Source: Vagococcus penaei
GTDB taxonomy: Bacteria > Bacillota > Bacilli > Lactobacillales > Vagococcaceae
Reading direction: 5' to 3'
Length of the DNA: 64,000 bases
Assembly: GCF_001998885.1 (NCBI RefSeq)
Contig: NZ_CP019609.1
Location: forward strand, 62,001-126,000
The notes under the pieces are model-generated. The model saw only the letters and a program-made list of their open reading frames with translations, was not told the DNA's origin and made no database searches. Both the position numbers and the translations under genes were made by a program. This document shows, piece after piece, positions 42,598-53,115 of the stretch (position 1 is its first letter; each line of letters begins with the position of its first letter).

Positions 42598-43040
42598 ATG
42601 ACTGAATTAGAATCACCCTTAGAAATTGAAAAATTCATAAGAAGTAATGGAGATATGCCAAAATCTAATTATTTTGTAGCTGAAAAAAGTTGGAGACCTT
42701 CTTTACAATTAAGAGGTAGTGGTACATACATATGGTCTTATTTTAGCAGAAAACCATATCTCTTAATTTTTACTGAAAAGGAATTAATACTTCATAATTA
42801 TTGGGGAGAATTGAAGGATAAAAATAGGCATATTCCATTGAAAGAGATTAATAATTTTTATATTGAAAAATTAACACCATTTAATGAATACTGCCTTAGT
42901 TTTGAGTGTGAAAAAAGTTCTATTTTTATATTACAAGCAAAGAAAGTATTCTAGATAAAATTAGTGATGATGACGATTTTTCTCTTAAAAATTTCAATTC
43001 ACTTATTGAAAAAAATTTCTTTGGGCTTTTGAAAGCGTAA
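42598..43040 (+). pseudogene. Unknown protein gene disrupted by a frameshift
   Basis: ATG 42598 has AAAAGGAG 8 bases upstream. The frame reads 118 residues and stops at TAG 42952-42954. Directly past the break, the -1 frame continues with protein-like sequence (KESILDKISDDDDFSLKN and then FNSLIEKNFFGLLKA) to TAA 43038-43040. A one-base loss around 42933-42945, near GCAAAGAAAG, would explain this; the original product would be about 147 residues. It has no recognised domain; the first part contains a PH-like or GRAM-like stretch (KPYLLIFTEKELILHN). It may be a genuine lesion, a sequencing error, or programmed frameshifting (less likely). Confidence 0.65.
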
Positions 43041-43179
43041 CATCATATGTAGTTATTTAATTTACTACGTAACATGAACTATCGAGATTAATCTATGTTC
43101 TTATCTAAAATTCGTCATAGCTGATATAATATGGCTTGTACTGAGTTAAATAAAATTTTATAAAAGAGGAGATAGAAAC

Positions 43180-43725
43180 ATGAGTATTTACTTAGTTAGA
43201 CATGGGCAAGATGATGAGCATGTTAGAGGTGGCTGGTGTAATCATGGATTGATTAAAGAAGGTATAGAACAAAGTGAAAATTTAGGAAACAAATTATTAG
43301 CAATTACTTTTGATAAAATTTATTCGAGTACTCTAAATAGAGCTATCGAGACAACTAATATTATTCAAAGAAAGTTAAGAACCAAAAATAATGTAATATA
43401 TACAGATCAACTACGAGAAATTAATAATGGACTTCTATCTGGAATGAAACACGAAGTTGCTGAGAAAAAGTATCCGGGATTGTATTATAGTTCTTTAGAA
43501 TTTGATGAAAAATATCCATTAGGAGAGAGTCCGAAAGAATTTTATAACCGAATTGATAATTTTTGGAGTACTGAAATAATTCCTCAAAATAAGAAAAATA
43601 TTTTAATTGTGACACATGGTGGAGTCATAAATATAATACTGCACATTTTTAATGATTTGATTTATTCAAATAAAAAAATGATATTTCCTATTGGTACTGG
43701 AACATTTGTAAAAATTGAGCTGTAG
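43180..43725 (+). CDS. Histidine phosphatase family protein (phosphoglycerate-mutase-like)
   Basis: A 181-residue member of the histidine phosphatase superfamily. The catalytic RHGQ is at residues 7-10 (YLVRHGQDDE), the second arginine/glutamate region is in YSSTLNRAIETTNII and REINNGLLSGM, and the second histidine is in IVTHGGVINIIL. It probably dephosphorylates a small phospho-metabolite; the substrate is unknown. GAGGAGA precedes ATG 43180, with TATAAT about 60 bases upstream. Confidence 0.87.
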   Translation: MSIYLVRHGQDDEHVRGGWCNHGLIKEGIEQSENLGNKLLAITFDKIYSSTLNRAIETTNIIQRKLRTKNNVIYTDQLREINNGLLSGMKHEVAEKKYPGLYYSSLEFDEKYPLGESPKEFYNRIDNFWSTEIIPQNKKNILIVTHGGVINIILHIFNDLIYSNKKMIFPIGTGTFVKIEL

Positions 43726-43845
43726 TATAGGCCTTCTAGTTTTTTAACGTCATTATTCATATAATTTAATGCTTATATTAAGCTGAAAAGCTCTTAGATA
43801 AAATCGTACTCAAAACTCAGGCATTTTTTATGTATCATTTTAACT

Positions 43846-43894
43846 AAAAACAGGGACATATTCATTTTTGGAGTGAATATGTCCCTGTTTTTTT
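43846..43894 (+). terminator. Strong terminator hairpin, now the ISL3 insertion target
   Basis: The 19-bp arms aaaaacagggacatattca (43846-43864) and tgaatatgtccctgttttt (43874-43892) are followed by T. It would terminate the histidine phosphatase transcript. The 8-bp target duplication of the ISL3 element (GTTTTTTT) begins in its T run. Confidence 0.9.
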
Positions 43895-44911
43895 GGCTCT
43901 TTGTCAAATCGGACTGATGAGTCGGATATATGAGATGATAAATTTGAGATTATTCTCAGATTTATCATCTTTTTTAGTTATTTAATTTTAATAAGGCCGT
44001 TTATCAAGAAAATTCTTATGCGCATATTCGTAAAGGAGTTGAACCCGTAGGAAACTCTTTTAAGAGTTTTTATATGAGTGTTCTTAGCTTCGATTTTTCC
44101 ATTGGAAAAATTATATTTTAGGGCATTTCGAATACCTTCCTCGTAGGAAATCAGATTGTCTATTTTATTTCTAAATTGTCTATCCAAGCTATCGGGTAAA
44201 TCTTTCAATAGTTCGAAAAATGACTGGTCATCTTTGTTTCTAAAGTGATACATTAGTAAATGAAAGATATCATAAGCTTCTTTTAGATTAGAAGAGAATG
44301 AAAGTAGTCGATCAATCATCATAGATTCCGTTAAAAGAGGATGCTTTGGAGAAGGAAAGCTTCTCCAGGTTTTGAATTCTGAAATGGAAATAGTTGTTTG
44401 ATTTTTCAGAAGACATTTCCAGTTTGATTTTAATTTATTGGCTTCTGAATTTTTCTTGTTGGCAACTAATGTCTTCATTTCTCGTACTCTCAAATCATTA
44501 AAAGCAGTGTTCAAATGCTTTACAATATGAAATCGATCAATGACTAGCTTAGCAGTAGGAAAGACTGTTTTAGTCAATTGAAAGTAAGCTGCATTCATAT
44601 CTGTTACTAAAAATTTAACTTTTCTCCGTTCCTCCAATGAAGAGCGATTAAAGTAAGGAATGATTTTCTCTAATTTCCTACTAGGTAAAACGTCCACTAA
44701 TTCACCTGTTTTCCCATCAGCACATATGAAGTTCATTTTATCTTCATAACTAGCGTGAGATCTAAACTCATCTACCATTAAAACTTTGGAATGGCAACAC
44801 TTTTTTTGACAAATATTATAAGGTGTCAAAACATTGGTACTGTTATCCGATTACCCTTGACCATGAGCCTCTCAAACTGTGACTCTTTCGCGGTGTGTTG
44901 ACTTATAAAAA

Positions 44912-45748
44912 TCAACCCGCTATCTCACACGTATCACAGTTTGACTCATCCTCAAGGGAAGCTATCGCTAATCTCTGAGCTCTGATACTAAGCGGAGTGA
45001 CATAATTCAATGCTCCGTGTATTCTGAAATGATTCCACCAATGAACATAGTCATAAAGAGCCACAGATAATTCTTTTAGTGTCTCAAACTGATTGGGATA
45101 AACGAACTCTGCTTTAAAGGATTTATAAGTTGACTCGGCGACGGCATTATCCCAGGGATTTCCTTTTCTACTCAACGATCGCTTGATATTAAATGTATTT
45201 AGTATGGTATCAATCACTTGGTTATCAAATTCTTTTCCTCTATCAGTATGAAACAACTGAATGTTTGTTAAGGCGTACGGAATCGTATAAAATGCCTGTT
45301 TAACTAATTCGGCATCTTTTGATGCCCCACAACTAAATCCAATGATTTCTCGATTAAATAAATCAAGAATTAAACAGACATAGTGCCAACGATTGCCAAC
45401 CTTGACATAAGTTAAATCGGCGACAACTTTTTCTAATGGCATAACGGAGTTAAAATGACGTTTTAATTGATTGGTTATTTTAGACTCATTCACATTAGAA
45501 GATACCACCTTAAAATAAGCTTTCGTATACACAGAAACGAGGTTTCTGTGTCGCATAATCCTTCTAATTTTTCTTCTACTGAGAATGATGCCTTCTAAAC
45601 TAAGTGCTTTTTTTATTTTACGAGCGCCATAAGCTTTTTTATTTTGGCGAAAAATCATTTCCACAATTTCTTCTAGTTCACTTTCTAGTAATGGCTTCTT
45701 TTCCTGATAATAGTAAGTTTGTCTTGATATTTTAAGGACTCGGCACAT
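44912..45748 (-). CDS. IS150-like transposase OrfB (integrase core, DDE)
   Basis: A 278-residue catalytic part of an IS3-family transposase. It has the HTH_21 region (SELEEIVEMIFRQNKKAYGARKIKKAL) and an rve core with the DDE residues in VVADLTYV, HTDRGKEF and DNAVAESTYKSFKAE. The -1 frame joins orfA through GACGAAAAGGCAAG, so the active product is probably an OrfAB fusion made by -1 ribosomal frameshifting. The frame is intact. It differs from the copy at 61222-62058 at only a few residues (for example A/T before DLTYV and V/M in LSxALYDY). Confidence 0.94.
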   Translation of the reverse strand: MCRVLKISRQTYYYQEKKPLLESELEEIVEMIFRQNKKAYGARKIKKALSLEGIILSRRKIRRIMRHRNLVSVYTKAYFKVVSSNVNESKITNQLKRHFNSVMPLEKVVADLTYVKVGNRWHYVCLILDLFNREIIGFSCGASKDAELVKQAFYTIPYALTNIQLFHTDRGKEFDNQVIDTILNTFNIKRSLSRKGNPWDNAVAESTYKSFKAEFVYPNQFETLKELSVALYDYVHWWNHFRIHGALNYVTPLSIRAQRLAIASLEDESNCDTCEIAG

Positions 45749-45783
45749 CGCTGATATAGAATATTTATGTTTGTTGGCTTTAA

Positions 45784-46077
<294 letters not shown>

Positions 46078-46836
46078 GACATTTCCTCCAGTGTGTTTTC
46101 TTATTCTCATCACACCTTATTTTTTCTGTCTAGTCAAGTGTAGCCTATCCACTTCTGGAAAAGATCGAGGTTTAAGTTGTTGTGGGAGCTGTGATTCAAC
46201 GGACTTAAGAACTCTTAAAACTGTAGTTAAAGAAACTTGGCATTGTTTAGATATAACTGTCATAGAGATTTTCTCAGTTAATAATTCTAAAATCTTCAAA
46301 GTAATAAATTTACTGATATGACAATTTTTTTCAACAATAGAACACTGTGCGGTCCAATTGTGAGAACAGTTTTTACAATGGAATCGTTGTTTCTTTAGTT
46401 TTAAAACAGTAGGCATATTTTGATAAGAATCTAATCGAATAGTTACTTCTTTTTTTCCATTCCTAACAACCACACTTTTTCCTTCATTATCAACAACAGT
46501 TGACCCACAGGATTTACAAGCCGAAGGCATGGGAGAATAGATGCCAAAGATAATTAAAGAGTTCTTTCCTTTAACTTTAGCTTCCTCCGTATTTGTTAAA
46601 TATAAATGTTCATCTGTAATTCGTAGCATTTTTTTGATATGATTATTCACGACATGTCGTCCTTTCTATCTTAGATTTTTGGTGGTACTTAAATTTTACT
46701 AGATAGACGACATGTTTTATATTTAAATAAACTAAAAAAGGACTGATGAATCAAATTTTGATTCATCAGTCCTTTAAATTATAGAGCCGTTTTTTTGATT
46801 TTTTCGGTCATAAATAGTTTGAATTAACTTTTTAGT

Positions 46837-48276
46837 TTAATCTTTCAATTTATTTTGTCGTCTAGCAAGAATTGGGAAGATAAACCCTAGTGCGAGTAAG
46901 ACAATAGGTGTAATAATATTTAGACTTAATTTAAATAGCCAAGAAGTAGGATTATCTGCATAGATATCTTTAGGAATGATACCTAATAAGCAAGCAAAGG
47001 CTGTAAATAAGAAACACCATAAGCCGACTAGGTAACCTAGTTTAGGCCGACGAATAAATTTGTATTCTGAAGTAAAGTCTTTATGTAACTTATTAACCAT
47101 CATAAACGCAAAGAAAACCCATAAATAGCGTAGTGGCATGACAACAGCATTTAAGTTAAGTAGCCAGTTATAGAGTTCGTTCATACTCTTCATTCCTAAA
47201 CCGGGGACAATGATTAAAATACTGACGAGGATACCGGTTAATGCATACCCTTTAAGTGGTACATCATTTTCATTCATTTTAGCAAAAGATGCTGGAATAA
47301 ATTCTTTATCAGAGTCCGCTAAAAGAATTTTTAAGGGGGCATCAATTGAAAAAGCTAAAGCTGATATTTGAGCCAAAGCTTGCGCAATGGCATAAATAAC
47401 AACGAATAAGTTTCCTACACCATAATAAACGCCTAACTTGCCAAAAGCAACGTAGGCACCATTGGCCATTAAATCTTTCGGTATATTATTACTGTCAAAG
47501 AGCATGCCCATAGAAAATGATCCAAGAATCGCACAAACAGCGATCATCGCAGCTAATGCTAGCATACCTTTTGGAAATTCTTTAGCAGGATTTTTAGTAT
47601 CATTGACATATGGTGAAATTTTTTCAGCCCCACCAACTGCGAAAACAAGCATAGAGATGGTTGTGAAATAATTTAAATTAAATGTCGGTAAATATGTTTT
47701 TAATGATCCCATGTTAGGTGTTGCTAAGGTTGCTTGTTGATTGATAAGAGGAGCACTGATAGCTAGTAAAATAAACAATAATGACATAATAAACATAGCT
47801 GTTCCAGCAATACTACCAATTCTTTTAAGCGTTGTTAATCCTTTCGAGGCAACCCACAGGAAAAACAGAAAGATGATTAAACTTAAAAATGATGTGACAG
47901 TTGAACCAGCTTCTTGAATAAACGTTCCATTTTGCTTAAAAATCCAATTAAAAGCGATAACAATCTGTTGTGGCTTTTGAGCAAGGTAGGGGATATGAAC
48001 AACCCAGTAAGTCCAAGCAGCAAAATAGCCAATTTTTTTAGTAGTTGTATTTTTGACCCAACTACTGACACCACCACTTGAATCTTTAAACGTTGAGCCT
48101 AATTGACCAACAATTAGTGCATAAGGAATAAAATATAGAATCATAATTAAGATCCAAGAAAAAATAACCGAGATACCTTGTGTTGCATAATTATTAACCA
48201 CATTACCAAGTCCCCATACAGAAACAAAGGCAATAACGGCTATGTTATACCAACGTAATTGCTTTGATGAACCCAT
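46837..48276 (-). CDS. APC superfamily amino-acid permease
   Basis: A 479-residue transporter with about 12 membrane segments. The N-terminal helix 1 motif WGLGNVVNNYATQGISVI and the glutamate-rich SMLVFAVGGAEKISPYVNDT (helix 6) place it in the APC family, near the glutamate/GABA-antiporter and related branches. The substrate is unknown. AAAGGAG precedes the ATG. It lies next to the right end of ISL3 copy 1, whose target duplication is about 40 bases beyond its stop, so its own terminator may have been displaced. It is in the same orientation as the following upstream genes, but a terminator separates it from the beta-propeller gene. Confidence 0.88.
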   Translation of the reverse strand: MGSSKQLRWYNIAVIAFVSVWGLGNVVNNYATQGISVIFSWILIMILYFIPYALIVGQLGSTFKDSSGGVSSWVKNTTTKKIGYFAAWTYWVVHIPYLAQKPQQIVIAFNWIFKQNGTFIQEAGSTVTSFLSLIIFLFFLWVASKGLTTLKRIGSIAGTAMFIMSLLFILLAISAPLINQQATLATPNMGSLKTYLPTFNLNYFTTISMLVFAVGGAEKISPYVNDTKNPAKEFPKGMLALAAMIAVCAILGSFSMGMLFDSNNIPKDLMANGAYVAFGKLGVYYGVGNLFVVIYAIAQALAQISALAFSIDAPLKILLADSDKEFIPASFAKMNENDVPLKGYALTGILVSILIIVPGLGMKSMNELYNWLLNLNAVVMPLRYLWVFFAFMMVNKLHKDFTSEYKFIRRPKLGYLVGLWCFLFTAFACLLGIIPKDIYADNPTSWLFKLSLNIITPIVLLALGFIFPILARRQNKLKD

Positions 48277-48370
48277 AAAATTACACTCCTTTTATAAATA
48301 GTAAACATAATAATAATATCTGTTAATCTAATTTATTACAATAGTTATTGTTTGATTACTGGTATTTATT

Positions 48371-48426
48371 AAAAAAAATTAAGGCAATTAGCCAGTCCTT
48401 CTCATGTAAGGTTAGCTAACTGCCTC
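48371..48426 (-). terminator. Intrinsic terminator of the beta-propeller gene
   Basis: On the minus strand, aggcagttagc / gctaattgcct forms an interrupted stem followed by a T run (A run at 48371-48378 on the plus strand). Confidence 0.75.
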
Positions 48427-48436
48427 TATTGTGTAA

Positions 48437-49648
48437 TTATTTTAGTGTTTGATTAAATTCCGATAGATTAGAGTAATTAATACCCTTTAGCTGATTAATA
48501 TCAGCACCATAGGATAATCCGACTCCACGTGTACGATCAAAGCCAATCCCACTGTAAAAGACATAATAAGTGCCATTCTCTTTAATAAAGGCGCTTCGAT
48601 AAAGTCCTTTGCCGTCCCATTGTTTTTTGTCTTGTGATGGATAAATGATAGGAGTTAGTGTTGACCAATTCTTGTTATCTTTAGAAACGGAATGGTAAAG
48701 AGACATGGTATGACGTTCAGATGGTGAATTTGATCCATTTGATTTAAACCCAACAACAATCATTTCATAGCCTTCGTCTGTTTTTTGGACATCTAAATGC
48801 CAGTGTTTCATATTTTTTTCTTCGTAAGGGACTTTAATTTCAATTGGTTCAGACCAGTTAAAACCATCTTGGCTTTCACGATACCAAATCCGGTAGCCAT
48901 CAGCAACATACCATACTTTATACCCGTCAGCATCTTTGATAAAAGCAGGAGATACCCAATCAGCTTCCTTACGTGGAGCATGATAAACGACTTGTTTGTT
49001 TGACCATGTCTTGCCATCAGTCGAATCTCTGCGGAAGATAGTTACTCGATCATTCACATCATCGACATAACGCCAAAACATTTCTAATTGATTTTTTTCA
49101 GTATTAAAAATAAGATGAGTGTCAGAATCATATTGTAGAGGACTACCAGATTTTGTGAATTTTTCTGATTTTGGTTGATCTAGTGGATTATTTGTATCTG
49201 GAATCCACGTGACCATATCATTTGACTTGAATATATGTGGATTTTCATAGGTAGCATCTCCCTTTGGATAAGCAGTAATCGCCATCCAGTATTTATATCC
49301 ATTCCATTCATTTGGAAAGGCTACAACAGAAGGGTGTGTATTTTCTATCGTATCATAGGCGGTTGTTAGTAATGAACGTTCTTGAGCATTTGCTTGATTC
49401 GTGACTTTTTTGTTATTTATGACAATAACTTGATTCTTTTTAACAATATTTTTCTTTAATAGAACAAATTCTTTAGCGGGTAGATAAAACATACCTCCAC
49501 CTACAAATAATAAAATGATCATCGCAATATTGATTATCATTCCTGTTTGTTTCTTTTTCTTGAAAAACCATTTATAGATGAAATAAGACAATGCAAAAAC
49601 AATTAGTCCTACACCAATGATCCCAATCAGTACCTCTCTATATCTCAT
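48437..49648 (-). CDS. Membrane-anchored protein with a five-bladed beta-propeller (GH43/32/68-like) domain
   Basis: A 403-residue protein with two N-terminal membrane segments (about residues 7-28 and 37-57) and an outside domain. The domain has repeated blade-like units: NEWNGYKYWMAITAYP, HIFKSNDMVTWIPD, FRRDSTDGKTWS, YRESQDGFNWSEP and HSVSKDNKNWSTL, each with a [D/S]-x-[DN]-x-x-x-W box as in arabinanase/invertase-type or sialidase-type propellers. It may act on or bind a cell-wall or exopolysaccharide glycan. Catalytic acids cannot be assigned by eye. TAGGAG precedes the ATG. It is on the minus strand between APC permease and rqcH. Confidence 0.75.
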   Translation of the reverse strand: MRYREVLIGIIGVGLIVFALSYFIYKWFFKKKKQTGMIINIAMIILLFVGGGMFYLPAKEFVLLKKNIVKKNQVIVINNKKVTNQANAQERSLLTTAYDTIENTHPSVVAFPNEWNGYKYWMAITAYPKGDATYENPHIFKSNDMVTWIPDTNNPLDQPKSEKFTKSGSPLQYDSDTHLIFNTEKNQLEMFWRYVDDVNDRVTIFRRDSTDGKTWSNKQVVYHAPRKEADWVSPAFIKDADGYKVWYVADGYRIWYRESQDGFNWSEPIEIKVPYEEKNMKHWHLDVQKTDEGYEMIVVGFKSNGSNSPSERHTMSLYHSVSKDNKNWSTLTPIIYPSQDKKQWDGKGLYRSAFIKENGTYYVFYSGIGFDRTRGVGLSYGADINQLKGINYSNLSEFNQTLK

Positions 49649-49671
49649 AAAATTATCTCCTAATAGTTTGC

Positions 49672-51375
49672 TTATTTTGTCTCGCGTAAGTCATCAACCA
49701 TTTTTTTGGTTGGTGTGACGGACAAGGTTTTTTGATTATCATAAATAACATAGCCGGGTTTGGCGCCGTTAGGTTTTTTAATATGTTTAACTTGAACATA
49801 ATCGACTGGTACATGACTTGATAAGCGATACTTAGAATAATACGCTGCTAATTCAGCTGCTTCAAGTAATGTTTGTTCAGAGGGTTTGTCACTTTTTACA
49901 ATGACATGAGACCCAGGAATATCTTTTGCGTGTAACCAAAAGTCAGTTTTTTTCGCTTGTTTTAGTGTGAGTAAATCATTTTGTAAATTATTACGTCCCA
50001 CTAAGATAGTTGTACCATCAGATGCTTTAAATTCTTCTGGTTTACTTTTTGCATGTTTCTTTTTCTTAAGTTCTTGTCTTTTAGGTTTAATATATTTTTC
50101 TTCAATTAATTCTTCACGAATCATATCAATGTCTTTAGGGCTAGCAATTTCAAGTTGTGACAAAACAGACTCAAGATAAATTAAATCAAATTTAGCAATT
50201 GATATTTGTTCTTTTACAATTTTTACACCATTTTTAAGTTTTTGGTATCGTTGAAAATATTTTTGAGCATTTTGGTTTGGGGATAATGCCATATTTAAAG
50301 TAATTGTAATAGGCTCATTTTCCTCATAATAATTCGCCAATGTGATTTCTGGTACACCTCTTGGTACATCATGTAGGTAAGTTGTTAATAATTCACCTTT
50401 AATCCGGAAAATTTCAGCATTATCAGCGTCAATTAATGATTGTTCTAATTTTTTTAGTTTCTTTTTAATTTTTTCTTGGTCATTACTAACTTTACGAATC
50501 AACTCGCCAGCTTGTTGTTTTACACGATCTCGCTCAGCTTTTCCTTCATAAAAATAGTCGAGTAATTGGCTTAAGGTATTAAAGGATATACTATTTCCAA
50601 CGATACTTTGGAAGGGAATAGGTAGTAAGTAATCTTTTCCATCGCAAGTTGTTAGTGTTGGCTTTAAATGTGTCATTAAGTCATCAAAAAATTGTTGCCA
50701 CTGCTTTAGTTTATCTTTAGGCGACTGTTTCATTCGATAAACAATTTCGTTTGCTGTATCTCGACCAATCCCTTGAAAAGTCGTCATAATTTGAGAGACA
50801 GTTATTTCATCTGAAGTATGCATTAATTCAAATAAACGATTAGTCGATACATTAAAAGGATTCAGTTGGTTCGTCGTCGGTGGATTAATATAAGTAGCAC
50901 CAGGTAATAATAAACGGTATGTATTTTGGCTACTACCGATATGTTTAATCGTATCAATAATTTTATGTGTTTGTTTATTCAGTAGAATAATATTGCTATG
51001 ACGTCCCATTAGTTCCACAACTAAAACAATCTCTTCTAAATCACCTAATTCATTTCGACTACTGAAGGATAAGTGAATAATGCGATCATTATCAATTTGA
51101 GTAATAGCAGTCAAAATACTACCCTCAAGATATTTTCTGAGAATCATACAAAAATTAGGTGGCGTCATTGGATTTTTATAAGTAATAGTCGTCAGTTGTA
51201 CGCGTGCATAAGACGGATGAGCAGATAATAATAATGTATGGTTTTTACCATTATTTCTAAAAACGAGCATAATTTCGTGATCATAGGGTTGGTGAATTTT
51301 AGATAAGCGACCGTTGATTATAGTTTGTTGTAATTCGTTAACCATAAAATGTGTCAAAATACCATCGTAGGACAT
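49672..51375 (-). CDS. rqcH: RqcH, Rqc2/NEMF homologue of ribosome-associated quality control
   Basis: A 567-residue NFACT protein, long annotated as a fibronectin-binding protein. It binds stalled 50S-peptidyl-tRNA complexes and adds alanine tails for degradation. Visible are the NFACT-N start SYDGILTHFMVNELQQ, VVELMGRHSNIILLN, the coiled-coil middle (LIRKVSNDQEKIKKKLKKLEQ) and the NFACT-R domain near GRNNLQNDLLTLKQAKKTDF and WLHAKDIPGSHVI. ATG 51375 is placed 7 bases after AAAGGAG; the ATG at 51381 is too close to it. It is followed by the beta-propeller gene on the same strand. Confidence 0.93.
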   Translation of the reverse strand: MSYDGILTHFMVNELQQTIINGRLSKIHQPYDHEIMLVFRNNGKNHTLLLSAHPSYARVQLTTITYKNPMTPPNFCMILRKYLEGSILTAITQIDNDRIIHLSFSSRNELGDLEEIVLVVELMGRHSNIILLNKQTHKIIDTIKHIGSSQNTYRLLLPGATYINPPTTNQLNPFNVSTNRLFELMHTSDEITVSQIMTTFQGIGRDTANEIVYRMKQSPKDKLKQWQQFFDDLMTHLKPTLTTCDGKDYLLPIPFQSIVGNSISFNTLSQLLDYFYEGKAERDRVKQQAGELIRKVSNDQEKIKKKLKKLEQSLIDADNAEIFRIKGELLTTYLHDVPRGVPEITLANYYEENEPITITLNMALSPNQNAQKYFQRYQKLKNGVKIVKEQISIAKFDLIYLESVLSQLEIASPKDIDMIREELIEEKYIKPKRQELKKKKHAKSKPEEFKASDGTTILVGRNNLQNDLLTLKQAKKTDFWLHAKDIPGSHVIVKSDKPSEQTLLEAAELAAYYSKYRLSSHVPVDYVQVKHIKKPNGAKPGYVIYDNQKTLSVTPTKKMVDDLRETK

Positions 51376-51441
51376 AAACATTCTCCTTTATATAAAAATA
51401 AGAAAAAACAACAAAGTGTTCTTTCTTATTAATTTGTTTAT

Positions 51442-53115
51442 TTAGTTTGGACCGTTTCCTCTGAACCAACCAGTTTTCGCATTAACAGTGACAACATAAA
51501 TTGGAAATTCTTCCGGTTTACTATTAGGGAAGAGACGTGAAGTTGTTGTAGCATATAAGTCATAGTAGCCATCTCCATTTTCAATAAACTTCGGCACTAA
51601 GCTATATCCGCCGTTGGCAACATATCCACGAGAGATAACGGTTGAGATGAATTTTTCTTGAACACCTGGGTTCCAAGCCCAAGCACTGTTAGATAAATCA
51701 ATTTGACCATCTTGACGTTCACCCCAGCGACCACCATAAGTCGAAGGCACACCATTTTGTTTAGGCGTTTGAGAATTAGCCGTTGTTCCTTGATTACTAT
51801 CAGTTTGTTGATTTGATGCTAAGTCTTTTTCGCGTTCTTGTTCTTGTTTTTTTGCTGTTTCAGCTTTTTCATCGAGAGCTTTTTTAACAGCGTCTAATTG
51901 TGTTGTGTATTCTTTTTTTATGTCTGGATCTTTAATTGGTTTGATAGCATTTACCGCAGCCTCATAAAGTTCGGTTGTTGCAGTATCAGTTACTTTATTA
52001 TTTTTATAGACTTTTTCAATAGCTGTTTGTGCAGTATTTAGCGTTTCTTTTTGAGCAATTGCTTCAGATAATCCCTCATTAAAAAGCTGATCAAAAGCTG
52101 TCACTTTACTACCGTCAATTTGTTTTAGGGCAGTATTATCTGCATTTTTTACATAGGCATCATCAAGGGATAGGGTTTGACCATTTAAAACAGGTTCTTT
52201 AAACAAGTCATTTAATTCTGTTTGACGATTAAATGTAGCTTCTGCAGTCTCAAATAAACGATTTAAATCATTGTAGTTGGACTGATTTTTAATTTTATTT
52301 AAATCTGTTTGAGCTTTAGTCAAATCATTTTTAGTCATATTTTCTTTTAGAAAAACGTGTTCAGAATTTAGAAAGAGCGATTTGACTGCTGTTTCAGCTG
52401 TTGCTATCAATTGTGTTGCTTGCTCTTGTTCAATGTTCTTTTGATGGTTATTATACATCACACCACCAGAGGCAATGAGAACTAAAAGAACAGCAATTGT
52501 CAGTAAGCCTTTTTTTGATTTTTTAGACGGTGGAAGTTGATTACGTCTAGAGCTGTTACTATTCTTTGGCGGTGTATCATTATTGTTTCCATCACCGGTA
52601 GTAGCACCAGGTGTAATTAGACCAGAATCAGTTGAGTGAGTTGTCTGTTTATCAGATTTCTCAGTAGTAATAGTTGTACTTTGTTCAAAGATTGTATCAG
52701 TTTTGTCTGATAATTGTGTGCTCGTTGTTTCTTCAGTCTTAATAATATCACCATTAGGTACATTTGAAATCGTTGAGGTTGTTTCTTGTACTACATCCAT
52801 CTCTTTCTGTTCTTTGGCGGTATTAGCGTCTTGATTATCATTTTTTAGGCTATCTTCAGGTAGATTATTTACTGGTTGAGAGTCATTAGGCGACTCGTCA
52901 CGAATCCGGTGTTTAAATAAAATAGGTTCATCAGTATCAGGTTGTATTATTTGTTTATTATCTGTTGACTGATTATTTTGGGATTCATCGGATACATTGC
53001 CCTTGTTCAACTGATTTTCACTTTCAGGAATGAAAAGGTCGCAGTTAGGGCAGAAGTCATCATTTTTATTAAATACATGGCCACAGTTAGGGCACTTTTT
53101 CTCCATTTTAGGCAA
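51442..53115 (-). CDS. Zinc-ribbon membrane-anchored protein, unknown function
   Basis: A 557-residue protein. It begins with a zinc ribbon (Cys8, Cys11, Cys22, Cys25: CPNC...CPNC), then a long low-complexity linker rich in Asn, Asp, Thr and Ser, and a single membrane segment (about residues 203-220). The outside part (about 225-440) is helical and ends in a second low-complexity linker. The C-terminal 100 residues (from about 455; GGRWGERQDGQIDLSN, WAWNPGVQEKFI) form a separate domain of the DUF4767 kind. TcaA-like zinc-ribbon membrane proteins have a related layout. The start is TTG 53115, 8 bases after AGGAG; ATG 53106 is too distant from it. Confidence 0.75.
   Translation of the reverse strand: MPKMEKKCPNCGHVFNKNDDFCPNCDLFIPESENQLNKGNVSDESQNNQSTDNKQIIQPDTDEPILFKHRIRDESPNDSQPVNNLPEDSLKNDNQDANTAKEQKEMDVVQETTSTISNVPNGDIIKTEETTSTQLSDKTDTIFEQSTTITTEKSDKQTTHSTDSGLITPGATTGDGNNNDTPPKNSNSSRRNQLPPSKKSKKGLLTIAVLLVLIASGGVMYNNHQKNIEQEQATQLIATAETAVKSLFLNSEHVFLKENMTKNDLTKAQTDLNKIKNQSNYNDLNRLFETAEATFNRQTELNDLFKEPVLNGQTLSLDDAYVKNADNTALKQIDGSKVTAFDQLFNEGLSEAIAQKETLNTAQTAIEKVYKNNKVTDTATTELYEAAVNAIKPIKDPDIKKEYTTQLDAVKKALDEKAETAKKQEQEREKDLASNQQTDSNQGTTANSQTPKQNGVPSTYGGRWGERQDGQIDLSNSAWAWNPGVQEKFISTVISRGYVANGGYSLVPKFIENGDGYYDLYATTTSRLFPNSKPEEFPIYVVTVNAKTGWFRGNGPN

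Noticed and set aside
42933-42955. Programmed -1 frameshifting in the 42598 gene
   Set aside because: GCAAAGAAAG is not a classic X XXY YYZ slip site, and I see no downstream pseudoknot or strong hairpin. A simple base loss is more likely.
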